The position numbers and the translations under genes were made by a program. Shown piece after piece: positions 24,236 to 37,196 of a DNA stretch of 64,000 nt. Below the pieces are notes generated by a model, which was given only the letters and a program-made list of their open reading frames with translations, did not search any database and was not told the DNA's origin. The DNA is taken from positions 4,656,423 through 4,720,422 of the forward strand of contig JALIRH010000023.1 in assembly GCA_023055505.1 (NCBI GenBank), in the 5' to 3' direction. The stretch comes from Callipepla californica brunnescens. Its lineage: Eukaryota; Chordata; Aves; Galliformes; Odontophoridae. Within the stretch, counting starts at the first letter, position 1; every line of letters starts with the position of its first letter.

Positions 24236-25548
24236 AGAATCACAGAACTGAAGGAATTGTACAAGGCCTCAAGAGATCCTTGAATCCAATCCCTCTGCTA
24301 AATCAGGCCCTCTATAGGTAGTCATCTGGATGGTTCTTGAATTTCTCTGTAGAAAAAGATTTCAGAGCCTCTCTGGGCAACTTGTTTCATTGTTATATCA
24401 CCTTTACTGCAAAAAAGTTCTTTCACAAGTCTGTGTGGAATATCTATATACAAGTCTTAGGCCATTGTTCCTTGTCTTATTGCTGTGCACCCTTAAGAAC
24501 TGCCTGACCTCATTCATCTGCCTCCCACCTCCCTTTAGTTATTTATAGATATTTATCAGGCCCCCTCTCAGACCCAGGTTACTCAGCCTTTCCTCATGAG
24601 GGAAATGCTCCAATCCCTTTATCATCTCTGCGGCCAAATGCTGGACTCCTTCCAGGAGGTCCCTGTCTTTTTTTAACTGAGGATCCCAGAACTGGACGCA
24701 GTAGTCTAAATGTGGCCCTCACCAGGGCAGAATAGAGGGGGAGGATCACTTCTCCTGACCTGTTGGCCACACTCTTTATCATGCATCCCATGATACCACT
24801 GGCCTCATTGGCCACAAGAGCACACTGCTGGCCCACGGCCAACATGTAGTCTATGAGAACACCCAGGTCCTTCTCTGAGGAACTTCTCTCCAGCAGGTCA
24901 TTTCCCAACCTATACTGATGTATGTGGTTATTCCTCCTCAGGTGCATGACTCTACACTTGCTTTTTATAAACCTCATCGGGTTTCTCCCTGCCCAACTAC
25001 TTATTTTATCCACAAATGGTAGCACAGCCTTCAGGTGTGGCAGCTACTCCTTTCAGCTTTGCATCATCAGCAAATGTGCTGAGGGTTGATCCTATCTTTT
25101 CATTTAGGTCATTGATGAATATGCCGAACAAGACCAGACCCAGCACTGACGCATCAGGAATACTGCTAGTTACAGGCATCTGGTTAAACTCTGTGCTACT
25201 TATGACAACCATCTGAGCTCTGCTGGTCAGCCAGTTCTCAGTCCACCTCACTGTCTACTCATCTATCCCACGCTTTCAAAGTTTCATAACAATCATGTTG
25301 TGGGAGTTACTGTCAAAGACCTTGCTGAAGTCAAGGTCCACTGTGAGCACTGTTATCCCCTCATCTACCCAGCCATTGATGACACCATAGAAGGCTACTA
25401 AGTTGGTCAAACAAGATTTCCCCTTAGTGAATTCATCTCGTCTATTCCTGATAACTTCCTGCTCTTCCAATTGTTTGGAGATGGTATCCAGAACAAGTCA
25501 TTCTAACATCTTTCTAGGGATGAAGTTGAGTCTGACTAGGCTGTATTA
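24236..25548 (-). mobile_element. CR1 LINE, 1.3 kb, with RT remnant
   Basis: This is a 5'-truncated CR1 copy on the minus strand. Its 3' end is the CACAGAATCACAGAACTG tail at 24236. Upstream it holds the C-terminal domain and part of RT. Minus-strand frames show recognisable pieces: 24594-25025 ([13 protein letters not shown]) and 25006-25251, which carries the core polymerase motif FADD (about 25055) preceded by an SVLGLVLFGIFINDL-like stretch. A third frame, 25276-25470, covers an earlier RT block. The three frames are offset, so the protein is broken. The element belongs to a different CR1 subfamily from the copy at 27886; a related copy lies at 38490. Confidence 0.92.
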
Positions 25549-27885
25549 ATGATTAGGATCTGATTTTGCTAAACTGTTCAGATGATATAATTTGAACAGC
25601 TTGTCCCTGAGTTGGAGGGAATAGTGGATGTTTTATAACATGATATTTTTAACAGCTTCTTGCATGTATTTTGGGTCTAATGGCATCTGTTGTTGTACAT
25701 ATTTAAGCCTAATGTGTTTCATAGTGTTGTTATTCTTCACCTTCTTCCTGACACATATTCCATATCAGTGTTGTAAGAACATGTTTGCTGTATAGTCAGG
25801 CTGAGTGGATAGAAATAGAATGCTTGTTCCCTGCTATTTTCTTCCCAGGGATTCTGGAATATGAATCCCTTGTTATGCTCTATCAAGGTGCCCAGTACCA
25901 TATGACTCCAGGGCATTCATTATTTCCCAGCTTTTTACTACATAGATGAATTTGGATGGCTTTACACTCCAAAGTAAGTAGATGATATCAAGTGTACAAA
26001 AACCACCTTTTCTAGATATATAAAACTAAGAGAGACAAGTGTTTCAACTAACTTACTACAAGTTACAAACCTCATTTCTTCTCCTTTACTTTTTTTTAAA
26101 TGTCTAGAATTTGTAGAAGCCTGTTGCTGGTGTCCTAAATTATCTATTATCCTATTAATTTTGCACTACATTTGGCTAGAAATATTAATGTGTGTAAAAA
26201 TATGCATAGATTTTAATTTTTAAAGATTGAGCCTTCTGGTAGAAAGATAACATATAATCACATGTGTTTGAAACTGAATCATAAAGTTGATGCAATCCTC
26301 TGAGTTCTCTCTGCTTTCTGCAAATTCATGGGATTATTTACCTTAAGAACTACAAACCAAATGACTTGTTTTTCTCCATTTAAAATCTTTACCAGCCTAG
26401 CTATGAATCATTCTGGGTGATTGATCTGTTTAGACTTCTGTGTCATTGAGTCATGCTATTTCAAGGCACTATGCTTTAAGTAACAGTTTGCTACAATTAA
26501 ATAATTGTTATTGTTCTATAGAACAAAAATGTATGTAACTTACCACTGACAATTAACAAATTCGGTATGTGTTTCTGATTTTACATCTACTGTTACTCTA
26601 TATTATGAGTACTGATAGAATGCTCACTTGTGAGAAAATAAATATTTATTTATTTAATTGATGCTTGTCCCAGTTTGCACAAGCTTCAGAGGTTCCTTTT
26701 ATTTTAGAATTGGCTGTGAATTTACTTTTGTTAACTCCATCAATAAAAAGTGTTTTGAGGACTGTCGGTATCAAGTTTCTCAACAGTAAAGCAAAGCAAG
26801 AATTACATCAAAATCGTTATTCTGTAAAATTAGTCTTTTTGTGGATACAAAACTTGACATTTTTTATGTTTGATTTTATTCAGTTGTACATTTCCTATAG
26901 TTAGTAGGCTAGTGTCAGTTTCTGTAGCTTTTTCCCCTATTGACATTTACAAACATGTGATTATGCGCTGTCTTGGAAACTGACCTATTTTTATGCACAG
27001 CGTTTTTAACACTCAGGAAATCACGCAAATCTGACTATATCATAGGCTTTTTCAGTAATTTTTTTCAGTAATTCAACTTTGTGATAAAAAAATTCCTCTT
27101 TGCCTTATTCATTTTTAGCCTTCTGGACATAAGGGTAAGTATGCTTTTGAAGGTTGATGTCCAGGCCAGAAAGTCTTGACTCTAGGACAGAGACTGTGTA
27201 GCATATTTTTGCAAGAGTAAGCTGGTATACTGAAGCCTGATATTTGCAACATCTTTTCTAATGCCTTTCAACACTGTTGCTTCTTTCTGAACGTTTTCAT
27301 GAGATCGCTATCATGTAAAGGACTGTAATAGTCTCATAAATCTGGGAAGATCTCTATCCTGGCAAGTGTTTTATTCTGAGGTATAATTCTCAGTCAAACA
27401 TATGCCACTTTTTATACCTTTCCAACAATACAGGTTGCATAAAATACAACATTTTTAGGTTTTATGGTCTTACTCTCTAGCATAAAAAAAAAAAAATAAA
27501 ACTATTATTAATTTAATGTGATTTAAGTACTTCAAATGAAAAAGGAAATTAGAAATTTGTTTTCTTTTGGTCAAATCAGTATTATAACACAACAGCTTTT
27601 TCCTACCTTTACTACTGATGCTACAAAACAAAGCTCAGGAGTTAACTGTCAAAACAAGAGGAAACGGCCATATTGACTGCAGTATGCACGCTTATAAATC
27701 TCCATCTTGTATCTGTCTTTTCGGAGTTTCTGAAGCATTGTTTACATTTACTACATGCTACCATTGCTAAATATTTTATATTGCTGAGGTGTTTCTCTTT
27801 CTTATTATTTCATTCTTTTTTCTCACTGTTCACCTCTTCCCAAAAGTTTTCCATTTAAAACAAGGGAATAGAAGAGAAAGAATAG
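25549..27885. other. Unique AT-rich stretch, no gene seen
   Basis: No recognisable gene or transposon. Only short A and T runs (for example near 27482-27495) stand out. The longest frames are about 60-80 codons. Confidence 0.5.
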
Positions 27886-28625
27886 ATTCATAGATCCATA
27901 GATTCATTAGGTTGGAAAGGACCTACAAGATCATCTAGTCCAACCATCCTCACACCACTATCCCTACCCACCAAGCTACTAAATCAAATCCCTTAGCACC
28001 TCATCTAAACGCTTCTTGAACAGCGCTAGGGACGGTGCCTCAACCACCTCCCTAGGCAGGCCATTCCAGTGTCTGTCCACTCTTTCAGAGAAAAAATTTT
28101 TCCTCAAATCTAATCTAAATCTTCCCTGGCGCAACTTGTGGCCATTCCCTCTTGTCCTGCCATTAGTTATCTGGGAGAAGAGGCCAACCCCCTCCTCACC
28201 ACAACCTCCCTTCAGTAAGTGGTAGAGTGCAATGAGGTCTCCTCTGAGCCTCCTTTTCTCCAGGCTAAACAATCCCAGCTCCCTCAGCCACTCCTCGTAA
28301 GACTTGTGCTCCAGACCCCTCACCAGTTTTGTTGCCCTTCTCTGAACACGCTCCAGGGCCTCGATGTCTCTCTTGTAGTGAGGGGCCCAAAACTGAACAC
28401 AGTACTCAAGGTGCGGCCGCACCAGAGCTGAGTACAGGGGGATGATCACCTCCCTGCTCCTGCTGGCCACACTATTCCTAATACAGGCCAGGATGCCATT
28501 GGCCTTCTTGGCCACCTGGGCACACTGCCGGCTCATATTGAGCCGAGCATCAACCAACACCCCCAGGTCCTTTTCCTCTATACACTCCTCAAGCCATTCT
28601 GCCCCAAGCCTATAGCATTACATGG
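27886..28625 (-). mobile_element. Young CR1 LINE with intact C-terminal frame
   Basis: This is a 5'-truncated CR1 of about 740 bp on the minus strand and the best preserved copy in the window. The 3' end carries the 8-bp repeat variants (AGATTCATAGATCCATAG) at 27886, followed by TTAGGTTGGAAAGGACC. A single uninterrupted frame at 27979-28560 (193 codons plus stop TAA) covers the C-terminal domain downstream of RT, from a point before [20 protein letters not shown] to the natural stop. The RT and endonuclease parts are missing, so it cannot move on its own. The initiating Met is just the first ATG after truncation and not a true start. The lack of stops over this length argues for a relatively recent insertion. 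Confidence 0.93.
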
Positions 28626-31600
28626 GGTTATTAAATCTCTAAATTCCGTTGGAACACTAGAATTTCAGTTTCAGATTTCCTCATGACACTGATCAATAGT
28701 GCAAGTTCTGTTTGGATCTCCTTCAGAGAAAACAGGAATGAAACAGCGAATGCTGGTGAATGGTGAATGCTAAAGAATGGCTACTGAATGAATTGCTGAT
28801 GTTCATTTACTATTTTGACATCTGGGATCTTTAGTCAGTTTCTCACTTCTACTTTCATTTTGCAGCTTGTGATAACCATTCCCAAATACACTAAGTAATG
28901 AAATTACTTTTCTGTTCTGTTCATATACATCATCACCAGTGGCTAACAGTAGGTATGCCAATAGTCAACTCATAATCTTTAAAGAAAATGTCACTGGGGA
29001 AATTATTTTCCTTGTGTCTTTATTGTTTCTCCCACAGTGGTTAGCTTTTGTAAAATTAATTGATTGTTGCCTTGAATCTCTCACATACCTAAGGAAGACC
29101 TCACCTAAAAATCTCAGCAGTCCCTTTTCAAAAGGATGTAGCTTTTCTGATTGGGTCATCTAAACTAAACTTTGTGTTTTCAAACTACTCTCAAGTTCTT
29201 TTCTATCTTAAATTAAAAGCATGCTCATCAATCCCTAGCATAAAGATCCAGAACACTAGTGAGAGTCTTATAATTCACTGACCTTACCATATTTTTATCA
29301 GAATAATATATAACAGCAGAATCATACTGGAGAATCATAAAAGATGCTTGAGGCAAGCTGAACAATGGAGAACCATTCTCTGCTTTCTCTGAAGTACACC
29401 TGCTATGTTTTGGTGGCTGTTAATAATGGCAATACAGCTGTGAGTTTATGCTAGTTCTTTCACCTCTTCAATGCATGTGCAGACATACACCTACACTCCC
29501 ACCCATGCTACATTTCTTCACTCTTTTTGCATCCTGCTTCAGATACTTTCTTATTTTTCCACTTTATTTTTTTCCTAGAAAAAAGATGTGAGAAGAGTAA
29601 TATCTACAAATTCTTCCCAAACTAAATGACTATGTTTCATTTGGTATTTTTCATTCTAGAAACATCCTTGTTTGAATTGATCTTTTCTTGTTAGCACTGA
29701 CTGCAACTCCCTTTTTCTTGTTCTTTGTCCTTCTGATGACAATTTTTTCTTATTCTCTTTCTATGCCATCAGGACAGAATTCCAGCTGTTCGGGTCTCGT
29801 TTTGTACTGTTATTATGGGAGGCCATTGTGGGTCTGGTTTTAAAACATGGCACATACAACAGATACGAATATGTTGTTTTCATATCAGATTTAGATATGA
29901 AAACATTATATTGCTAATTTACTTCTTGTATAGGATCGGGGAATGAAATGCAAGTTATTACACCTTTTTTTAATGTGATAAAGAAATGCAGTATGAAAAA
30001 AGCAGGAAGTAGTTCTGCTGGGTTTCTTTTTCACAAAGGCACAGGTGAAAATCTCATTAATGCAGATGCATTAATTTGTGCCAAGTTACTGGTATAAAAT
30101 TTTGTGAATTAGTCCTTGTATATATCAAGACTATTTGTTGTTTAAGTGCATTCCATTTTGATATTCACTCTATTAAGCAGTAGCTGTCACTAGAATCATT
30201 TAAAATGCTTTCTTTTTGCAGTCTGGTGTACTTTAATGGCTATGCTGCAGAACTTTAGTTTTAACTTTAATAGTTATTCCTGGTATCCTGCTGTGATTAT
30301 ATACTGAACATTAGAAATTATCTGCAGAGAGAATTAAAGTAAGTGTGATTGTCTGAGTCATGTAAATGCCAAAAGCTTTTTGTGACATTTTTCAGACTTT
30401 AAAAATGGAAATATGTTATTTGCACACTGGCTCCTGATGGAATATGACACAATGCAGGATTTAGGCCATTAGGGGCTGTATGTACAGGGATCTAATGCTT
30501 CTAGAAAGAAAGGTAATGAACTGTTTTCTGTATGGGCATTCCTTGTTGATGAGAGATAGTCCATTGGGTCAGTGGATGTTAACATTCACAGATTTGTTGG
30601 AACATGTTATCCAGAATGCAATGGCACATAGTTCTGACTTAATAAATTTTTTTCTTTCCTTCTAGATGAGTTTCAATACCCTTGTATTTGTTTATGAAAT
30701 ATTAATGTTGTTCAGCACAGCCAGTGGTTAAAAGCAGAACTTGGAGCTGAATGACATTTCATGTTCATAAAAGGGAGGACCATCCTCTTAAATTTACAGT
30801 CTGTAAGCATTTCACATCCTCTGAGACATGAATAGTTTCCCTGAATAGCTCCAAAAGATAGTTTCTATTTGCAATATTTCCCATCTTGCTAGAGTCCAGG
30901 AATATCCTTTGAATACTTTCTTCCCCAGTCAACACCTCTGCAAAATCCTAATGAAAACTAGATTATGACACATAAGCACCAATTTCTGATAACTCCCAGA
31001 TAGAAGAAGCCAGGTGGAATCTTGCAATAATCACAGTTGAACATTAGATTCAATCCACTGAAATTTTATACTACATACTTATGGGACACCAAATTGCTTA
31101 TCAGAAAACAAGGAGATAGCGCTTATGGCATTGATCTAATTTTTTCTTGTTGTTTGTCTTTGCAATTTCTCTGTTCCATAACTGCATTGTAAGATAGTGA
31201 TGTGATGCATTCATGGTTCTTTAGCCAGGTTAATTTCCCTAACATCTAGAGAGGAGTGTGACCCCTTGAAACTGCCACTGGAGCTGCAGTTAGTGTGTTG
31301 TGGATGAGTTACACACATGACAAGCCCAGTGAGTGTCATATACTAGGATTAAATGTTTTCAATATACCTCAAGATCAGAATATGAACACAGGATTTACCC
31401 AGGAAACAGGAATGGGTTTGAAATCAAAGATCCTTTAAAGTCCATTGTTCACAATTATTATTATAGTCATAGTACCTATTATATGTTTACATTACATACT
31501 ACGTTATTTCTTTGTAATAAGAACTACTAAGGATTGATACTTTATTTTTATGTACAATTTAGTTATATTATCAGTAATTAATTATTAATCTCTTTTAATA

Positions 31601-33465
31601 AAATTTTTGGTCTTTTTGTGTGTATATGTTGAAAATAAACTAATTCCTCAATATGTGGTACGTCAGTTTCTGTTAGATATTTTAGTCAGACATATATATA
31701 TATTATTAAATAGATGAAAAAAAACCAACAAACAGTAGTGCACATAACTGTAAAGAATCTACACAAAAAGTAGAAAGTATAGAAGTTTTATATATCTACC
31801 AACTGCTCTTATTTCATGATTCAGTCCCTTCTCTCTGACTGTCAGTAGAGAATGGCTTCTACCAGCAACCAAGAAACCAGCCACAAGCTTCAGCATGTTC
31901 AGCTTCTTTGCATTTTAAAAATTTATATCTCCCAAGGGAGTGTATGCAGCTCACAACTACTGCTTTCTGATATCATGTCAAAGATAGGGAAATCAGCTAT
32001 ATTCAGAAAGCAATTATTATCTGAAAATGAGGTATTAAACAGGAGCATGCTCACAGATGAGATGTTCTCTGTCACATCCCCTTGAAGGATATGTAACTGT
32101 GAAAGTGAACAGGACCATGAACTATTGGCTTCAGAGAGATTTTTATGGAGAAATGGGCATCTGCAGAAACTAATGATGACTGGGTTTTAGTGTGCTTCAT
32201 TTAGAGGAAGAAATTGATTTCTTAGCATGAGAGTACTTTCTACTCTTGCCACATGATCTGAGGTGCTTCAGCTGCTTACTTGGATTCTGTTACTGTGCTT
32301 CACTGTAATTCTAATTATCGCCTATCTCAGTAGCTCTACTATTCTTACTGAGCTCTACTAGGTCAGTAGCTTAACTATGATTAACTAATAATCTATTGGC
32401 CCAGTAGGTGTCCCATAGCTTCCAGGCCTTTGTAGTGACGTTGTATTACATTGCTTGCCCTTATTAAAACATAGATGTAACCTAAACTAGGAATAGGAAA
32501 ATATTCTGCTATTATTTGTACAGGTAAATTATATCATGATATGTGTTTATGATGCCTGAGTTGCCATGCAACTTATAGTATATAAAGCATGCTATTTCAG
32601 TGGATGAGCTAAACAATGCATGAAGAATTTCTGCTGCACACATTCTTTAAAGCAAGTGCTATAAGCTTTTTCAAATATTGACTTGTAAATTGGTAGCATT
32701 CATATTTCAGCTGTATTAACTCTGTCTGCAGCTCATATTTCAATTAATGCTGCCTAGGGCCTGAGTAAAGTCACAGGAAGTGTGTCTACTGCTGGTATGA
32801 AAGGGACATAGATGGTCTTATTACAGTCATCAAGAAAAATGCCTAAAATATTATGTGATAATAATCTGGAATGCCTCAATGTTTATATTCCCTGACAGAG
32901 TCCTGATTTGAAATCATAATCTGTTCTGAAATTATTATCTGCTTTATGCTACTTAATAAAAACTCATTTGATAATTCTGGATTACACTGTATTTTGTGGT
33001 AAAGGTATATTAACAAAATTTCAAAATATGTCTTAAGAGTAATGTCATCTTCAAGGAATAGCTTCATCTTCAAGAAATATTACAGAGCTATCTGAAGTTG
33101 TATTAAAGAGAATGAATATTGGACAAATATTCACCTAGCATTTGTTGTAAGGTTGCTTGACGTGATTTTCTCTGAATGGAACAAATTTTACAGACAATAG
33201 GAGATTTTGTGCTCTGTTCTATATTTTTCTGATTTCCCTTTTTCTTTGTTACCAGTTCGTTTTTTTATTTTATTTTATTTTATTTATTTATTATAAGCTG
33301 TTTTTCCAGCCATCTAAGAGCAGAAGGGATACAGTGTTCTTGCAGGTTACTGCAGTTCCTCTGGAGAACAGGAGAATCCAGGACTCAGTTTTAAAGAGAG
33401 GGATGATAAAGCTCTGAATAACTTCAACAAAAATAATAAAAATATGACCCCTCCCCTCCCCTATT
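28626..33465. other. Unique AT-rich stretch, no gene seen
   Basis: Nearly 5 kb with no gene or transposon that I recognise. It has a short TA run near 31691-31704 and a TTTTA/TTTA run near 33262-33294. All open frames are under about 80 codons. Confidence 0.5.
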
Positions 33466-33735
33466 TTTCCTTTCCCTTTCCCTTTCCCTTTCCCTTTCCC
33501 TTTCCCTTTCCCTTTCCCTTTCCCTTTCCCTTTCCCTTTCCCTTTCCCTTTCTCTTTCCCTTTCCCTTTCCCTTTCCCTTTCCCTTTCCCTTTCCCTTTC
33601 CCTTTCCCTTTCCCTTTCCCTTTCCCTTTCCCTTTCCCTTTCCCTTTCCCTTTCCCTTTCCTTCCCTTTCCCTTCCCTTCCCTTTCCCTTCCCTTCCCTT
33701 TCCCTTCCCTTTTTCCACTTTTTCCACTTTTTCCT
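33466..33735. repeat. Long (TTTCCC)n array, imperfect at its right end
   Basis: From about 33471 to 33660 there are some 32 TTTCCC units with a single C-to-T change near 33553. After that the unit degenerates into TTCCC/TTTCCC mixtures and finally TTTTTCCAC. A C-rich stretch precedes it (33448-33462). All-pyrimidine on the plus strand and all-purine on the minus strand. The open frames of 94-161 codons over it (GK or FP dipeptide repeats) are artefacts. Confidence 0.97.
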
Positions 33736-33947
33736 CTGGTGTCAATCATAAAATGAAGTGAAACAGCTAAGTGCATGTAAGGAATGGTGACTGACCTCTA
33801 CTCAGGTCATGACAGCTCTAAGTTAATTTTTATTTTAGTCTGACACTCTGCTGCTATTCAGAGAACTAGCAGTCTTCATATCTCATTAAAATAGTCTAAG
33901 TCTGTGTTATTGCACCTGAATATTTATCAGATGATTCTATAGCCACC
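33736..33947. other. Unique spacer between repeats
   Basis: A short unique stretch between the hexanucleotide array and the LTR. Its last five bases (CCACC, 33943-33947) are the left copy of the LTR target duplication. Confidence 0.6.
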
Positions 33948-34654
33948 TGTCACGATCCAATTATTGGAGGCAATCGTTCTGCATGTATATACACAGTGGA
34001 AGAGTAAGGCAACAAACAAGGCCAAGTGGTTTATCACAAATTCTAAACTGCTAAAGAATGTGGAGAAGATGGGGAAGTTAGCAATAATAAAGAGAGAAAT
34101 CCTAGCAAGTGGTTTACAAGGCAGGAATAATCACCATCAGAGATCCAGCGATGTCTCGTAGGTCCATATGGAGGCAGCGAGTTGGTCAGTGACATCTCAC
34201 TGACCTGCATGGATGCAGTTCAGAGGAGGAGGTACTTGTTCTTTGTTGGAACTCTTAGGGTTTTTATTCTCTCCACAGTGTCTTTTTGGTTGGTGGGGAC
34301 TCTTTGTTTTGTTCGTCAAGGGCGATGACAACTGTAGTTGCCACAGCATGTCTGTAGTACATGCCTTTCCCATTGGGTAGCTGGCAGTTAGTCGCACAAT
34401 TGTTGTGTGGTGGGCTGTTTAGTATATGCACTGACAGCATGGCTGTCCCATCCTCTTAGATGACCCCATTAGTCAGCTTGAATGCTGAAAGAAACAACAG
34501 CCAAGAAGGCTTCTCCTGGTCACCCAGCTGCATATGTTTCTCTCACTGCTGTGCTCATGGTAATTATTAACCCCAAATACTTGTGGAGGAGGTTACATCT
34601 CAGATGGGTGCCACTGAACAAGGTTTGCACCAGAAATCGTTCTGGTTTCTTACA
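33948..34654 (-). mobile_element. Solo LTR with CCACC target duplication
   Basis: This is a 707-bp element with LTR termini. On the plus strand it begins TGTCACGATCC and ends TTTCTTACA, giving TG...CA ends on the minus strand too. The 5-bp duplication CCACC flanks it exactly (33943-33947 and 34655-34659). No retroviral internal sequence adjoins it, so it is a solo LTR. A second copy of the same family lies at 58565-59141 in the opposite orientation and matches over most of its length, for example CACCCATCTGAGATG and GCTAACTTCCCCATCTTC. Orientation is set by the polyadenylation-type signal (GATAAA here, AATAAA in the sister copy). The short frames inside it are not genes. A 5-bp duplication fits ERV groups such as ERVL, but I did not assign the family. 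Confidence 0.85.
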
Positions 34655-34659
34655 CCACC

Positions 34660-35884
34660 CACAGATAACTGGGTTACTGTGTCTTCTTTTGTTTGAAGAG
34701 TAAAGTCCTACTAAAAGGTACAACAAACAGGTTAGTTGATTTCATACATGGCAATGCCCACATCAAGACTATCTGAGAAGTGATTTTATGTGCTAAAACA
34801 GCAAATAAATGCTGATAATGTTTTATTTGGCTAACAGATTCTAGGTTTGGTACTACCTCATTAACATTTTTCAGGCAATTTCTGCTACAAAGTTTTAAAT
34901 GCAGAATTTGACATTATATTCTGATGTCTTCAGGAGTTGCAATTTTTGAAATTAAAGAGAAAAATAAACCCCAGAGAATAAGTGGCTCATAAATCAGAAT
35001 CAACCATTAAATATCAAGGGAACTGCAAATTTTGAGCTGGTTATCATCGTTATCAGGTAAAAAGTGATGTTGACACTTTATACTGAAATCTGTCTCCCTT
35101 TATTTCTGAAGAGAAGGCTGAAGGAAAGTTTCATCCAGGCTGTTCTGCTTACTTTGTGCAAGAAAAAGATATGTGCTTGTTTACAGCCTCTTGAAAGATT
35201 TTCACCATCCATGCAAAGCCAGTGTCCAAGAGTGTGCTAGTTTGTTACAGAAACTTCTATTAAATTGAAAACCTTATCCTCCAATACTTCTCTAATAATA
35301 GCTGATTTCTCCACTGGAGAAACTTCCTCATCTCCCTGTTGCTTGCTTTGGTCTTCTATAGAGTAAGATTTGTTTCTTCTCCCTTAACTACATAACATTA
35401 ATGTATTCACAATTTAAAGACAGAATGTTACGTTCTGTTTTTCCCACTTTCCTTCTTTTAATTTTATATCCCCTCATGTCTGCCAGTCATTTTATTTCTT
35501 CTTCTTTTAGCTCAGCACTTCTAGAATGGAACGTTTATTTTCTCCTTCTACCTCAACCTTGCTTTCTTGATCAACATAACATGAGGCAAAACAATGGGAG
35601 AACGGCTATAGACTTGATTAACAAGGAATTAATGACAATCAATAAGTCTTATGGAAATAGAACCTGTCAAATAATTTAGATAATTGTGTAAATGTGTGAA
35701 ATTAAAAAGTCAGTTGATAAGGGTCACATTGTAAATATAATATACTCCTGCGTGATTTGATGCATCATGTTTTAATTGAGACATAACAATGGTATAAAAT
35801 AACATGGTGCAAGCGATATAGATTAAGATATAAGGTAGCCTGTAAAGTTTTCAATGGTCCACTGTAAATTGAAAATTATCAGTG
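34660..35884. other. Unique AT-rich stretch, no gene seen
   Basis: No recognisable gene or transposon. The 92-codon plus-strand frame at 35401-35679 shows no motif that I recognise. Confidence 0.5.
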
Positions 35885-35952
35885 AATGTAGGGTTGGGCT
35901 AGATGATCTCTAGATCCCTTTCAACCCTTATAATTCCGTGATTCTGTGATTT
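35885..35952 (+). mobile_element. CR1 LINE 3'-tail fragment
   Basis: This is about 70 bp of the CR1 3' UTR in plus orientation: GGGTTGGGCTAGATGATCTC, CCCTTTCAACCCTTATAATTC, then the terminal repeat variant CGTGATTCTGTGATT. It is a very short 5'-truncated insertion. Confidence 0.75.
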
Positions 35953-37196
35953 AGGGAACTGCTCCTAAAACAAAACTAACAAGTATCCTAGTCAGTGACT
36001 GGGAGAAGTAATGAAATACTGCTAATCTACTTTACAGAAGATAGTATGTGCAAAGAAATAAAGGGAAAGTTATCTTTCTAAAAATAACCCTCAGAAGAAC
36101 GCCATTGTCAGTTTTTCTGGGATGGCATACTGAATTGCTTTCTACTTAGGAATGGAACTAGATTGTCAAATAGCAAATAAACTGATAACTGAAAAATAGT
36201 TGTGGGTCAGTAATGAGAGTATGTGTAGAAAGATGTAATATTCTCCTACTCTGTGTTGTTTTCCTGACAAATGGCCATCTTCTCCTTCACCAGCCCACAA
36301 AATATAGGGTATGATGGAGAGTTTATTAAAATCAAATGCAATTCTTAATTTTATTATGCATTCAATTTCCAATCCTTACTAATTTTTTCCCTTATGTTTA
36401 GGCAAGTATAGTTTGAAACTTTAGGTGAGTAATCAAAATTTTTATTTGGAAAAAAATCAAAACAATTTATAATTTCCTTGAAATTTATAATTTCCTTGAA
36501 ATTATAAAGGAAGGAAATTCACATATAAGTTTCTCTTAATAGCATTTAAAATCTTCATCAAGGAAACTTTTACGTCAAAAGTCATTTCCTGTCTTCACAT
36601 AAAATACCTGCCTATCAGCCATCGATACTGTCAGTTTACTCTGATTTTCTCAGTGAAAAATAACTCTTAGAATCAATTAGAGCATATTGACAAGGACTAA
36701 ATGACAGGATGAAATTCTGAAGGGCTAAAATTCAAACTTCATTCACTTTAACAAAAGAAGGGTGACTAGGTTTGTTTGTACTTTCTCGAGAGTGAAGCTT
36801 TGATTATAGCCCTTCTTTAACGGATTAGATAAAATACAGATTAATGTCTTTAAAGAAGTAACTATCTTTAACAGTGAAGAGCAGTAAATAAATTATCAAG
36901 TTTCCTACTGAATTCTTAATTATTTGAAATCTTTATATGGTATGTTTTGTGGACATGAGCTTTCATTCCACTTGGAATTACTGCCATAGACCCTTTAGAA
37001 ACATTGAATCTAATCTAGAGATTAGGTAATCTGTCATTATGGTAGTTAAATCAGCCAACTAATTGGAGTGTCATTTTATATTCATAGTAGCATCCTCTCT
37101 GAGCTATTTCTACATCTTATTGATTCTTTCTGCCTAATGACATCAAGAAACAGCTCTTTAGCTACCCACGAAGCTGAAAATCTCATTCTAGCAAAA
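35953..37196. other. Unique AT-rich stretch, no gene seen
   Basis: Nothing recognisable except a short tandem repeat at 36464-36499, which is listed separately. Confidence 0.5.
36464..36518. repeat. 18-bp tandem duplication with inverted copy
   Basis: The unit AATTTATAATTTCCTTGA occurs twice head-to-tail (36464-36481 and 36482-36499). It is followed by AATTATAAAGGAAGGAAATT, which is partly complementary to it, so the region could fold into a hairpin. No function is apparent. Confidence 0.85.

Noticed and set aside
33466..33735. Interstitial telomere repeat
   Set aside because: The unit is TTTCCC/GGGAAA, not TTAGGG/CCCTAA.
23081..33735. CRISPR-like array
   Set aside because: The repeats are contiguous microsatellites without spacers, and the window is from a vertebrate.
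33291..33776. Open frames of 94-161 codons encoding long GK or FP dipeptide repeats
   Set aside because: They are translations of the (TTTCCC)n array on either strand. The repeat has no stop codon in several frames, so openness carries no coding signal.
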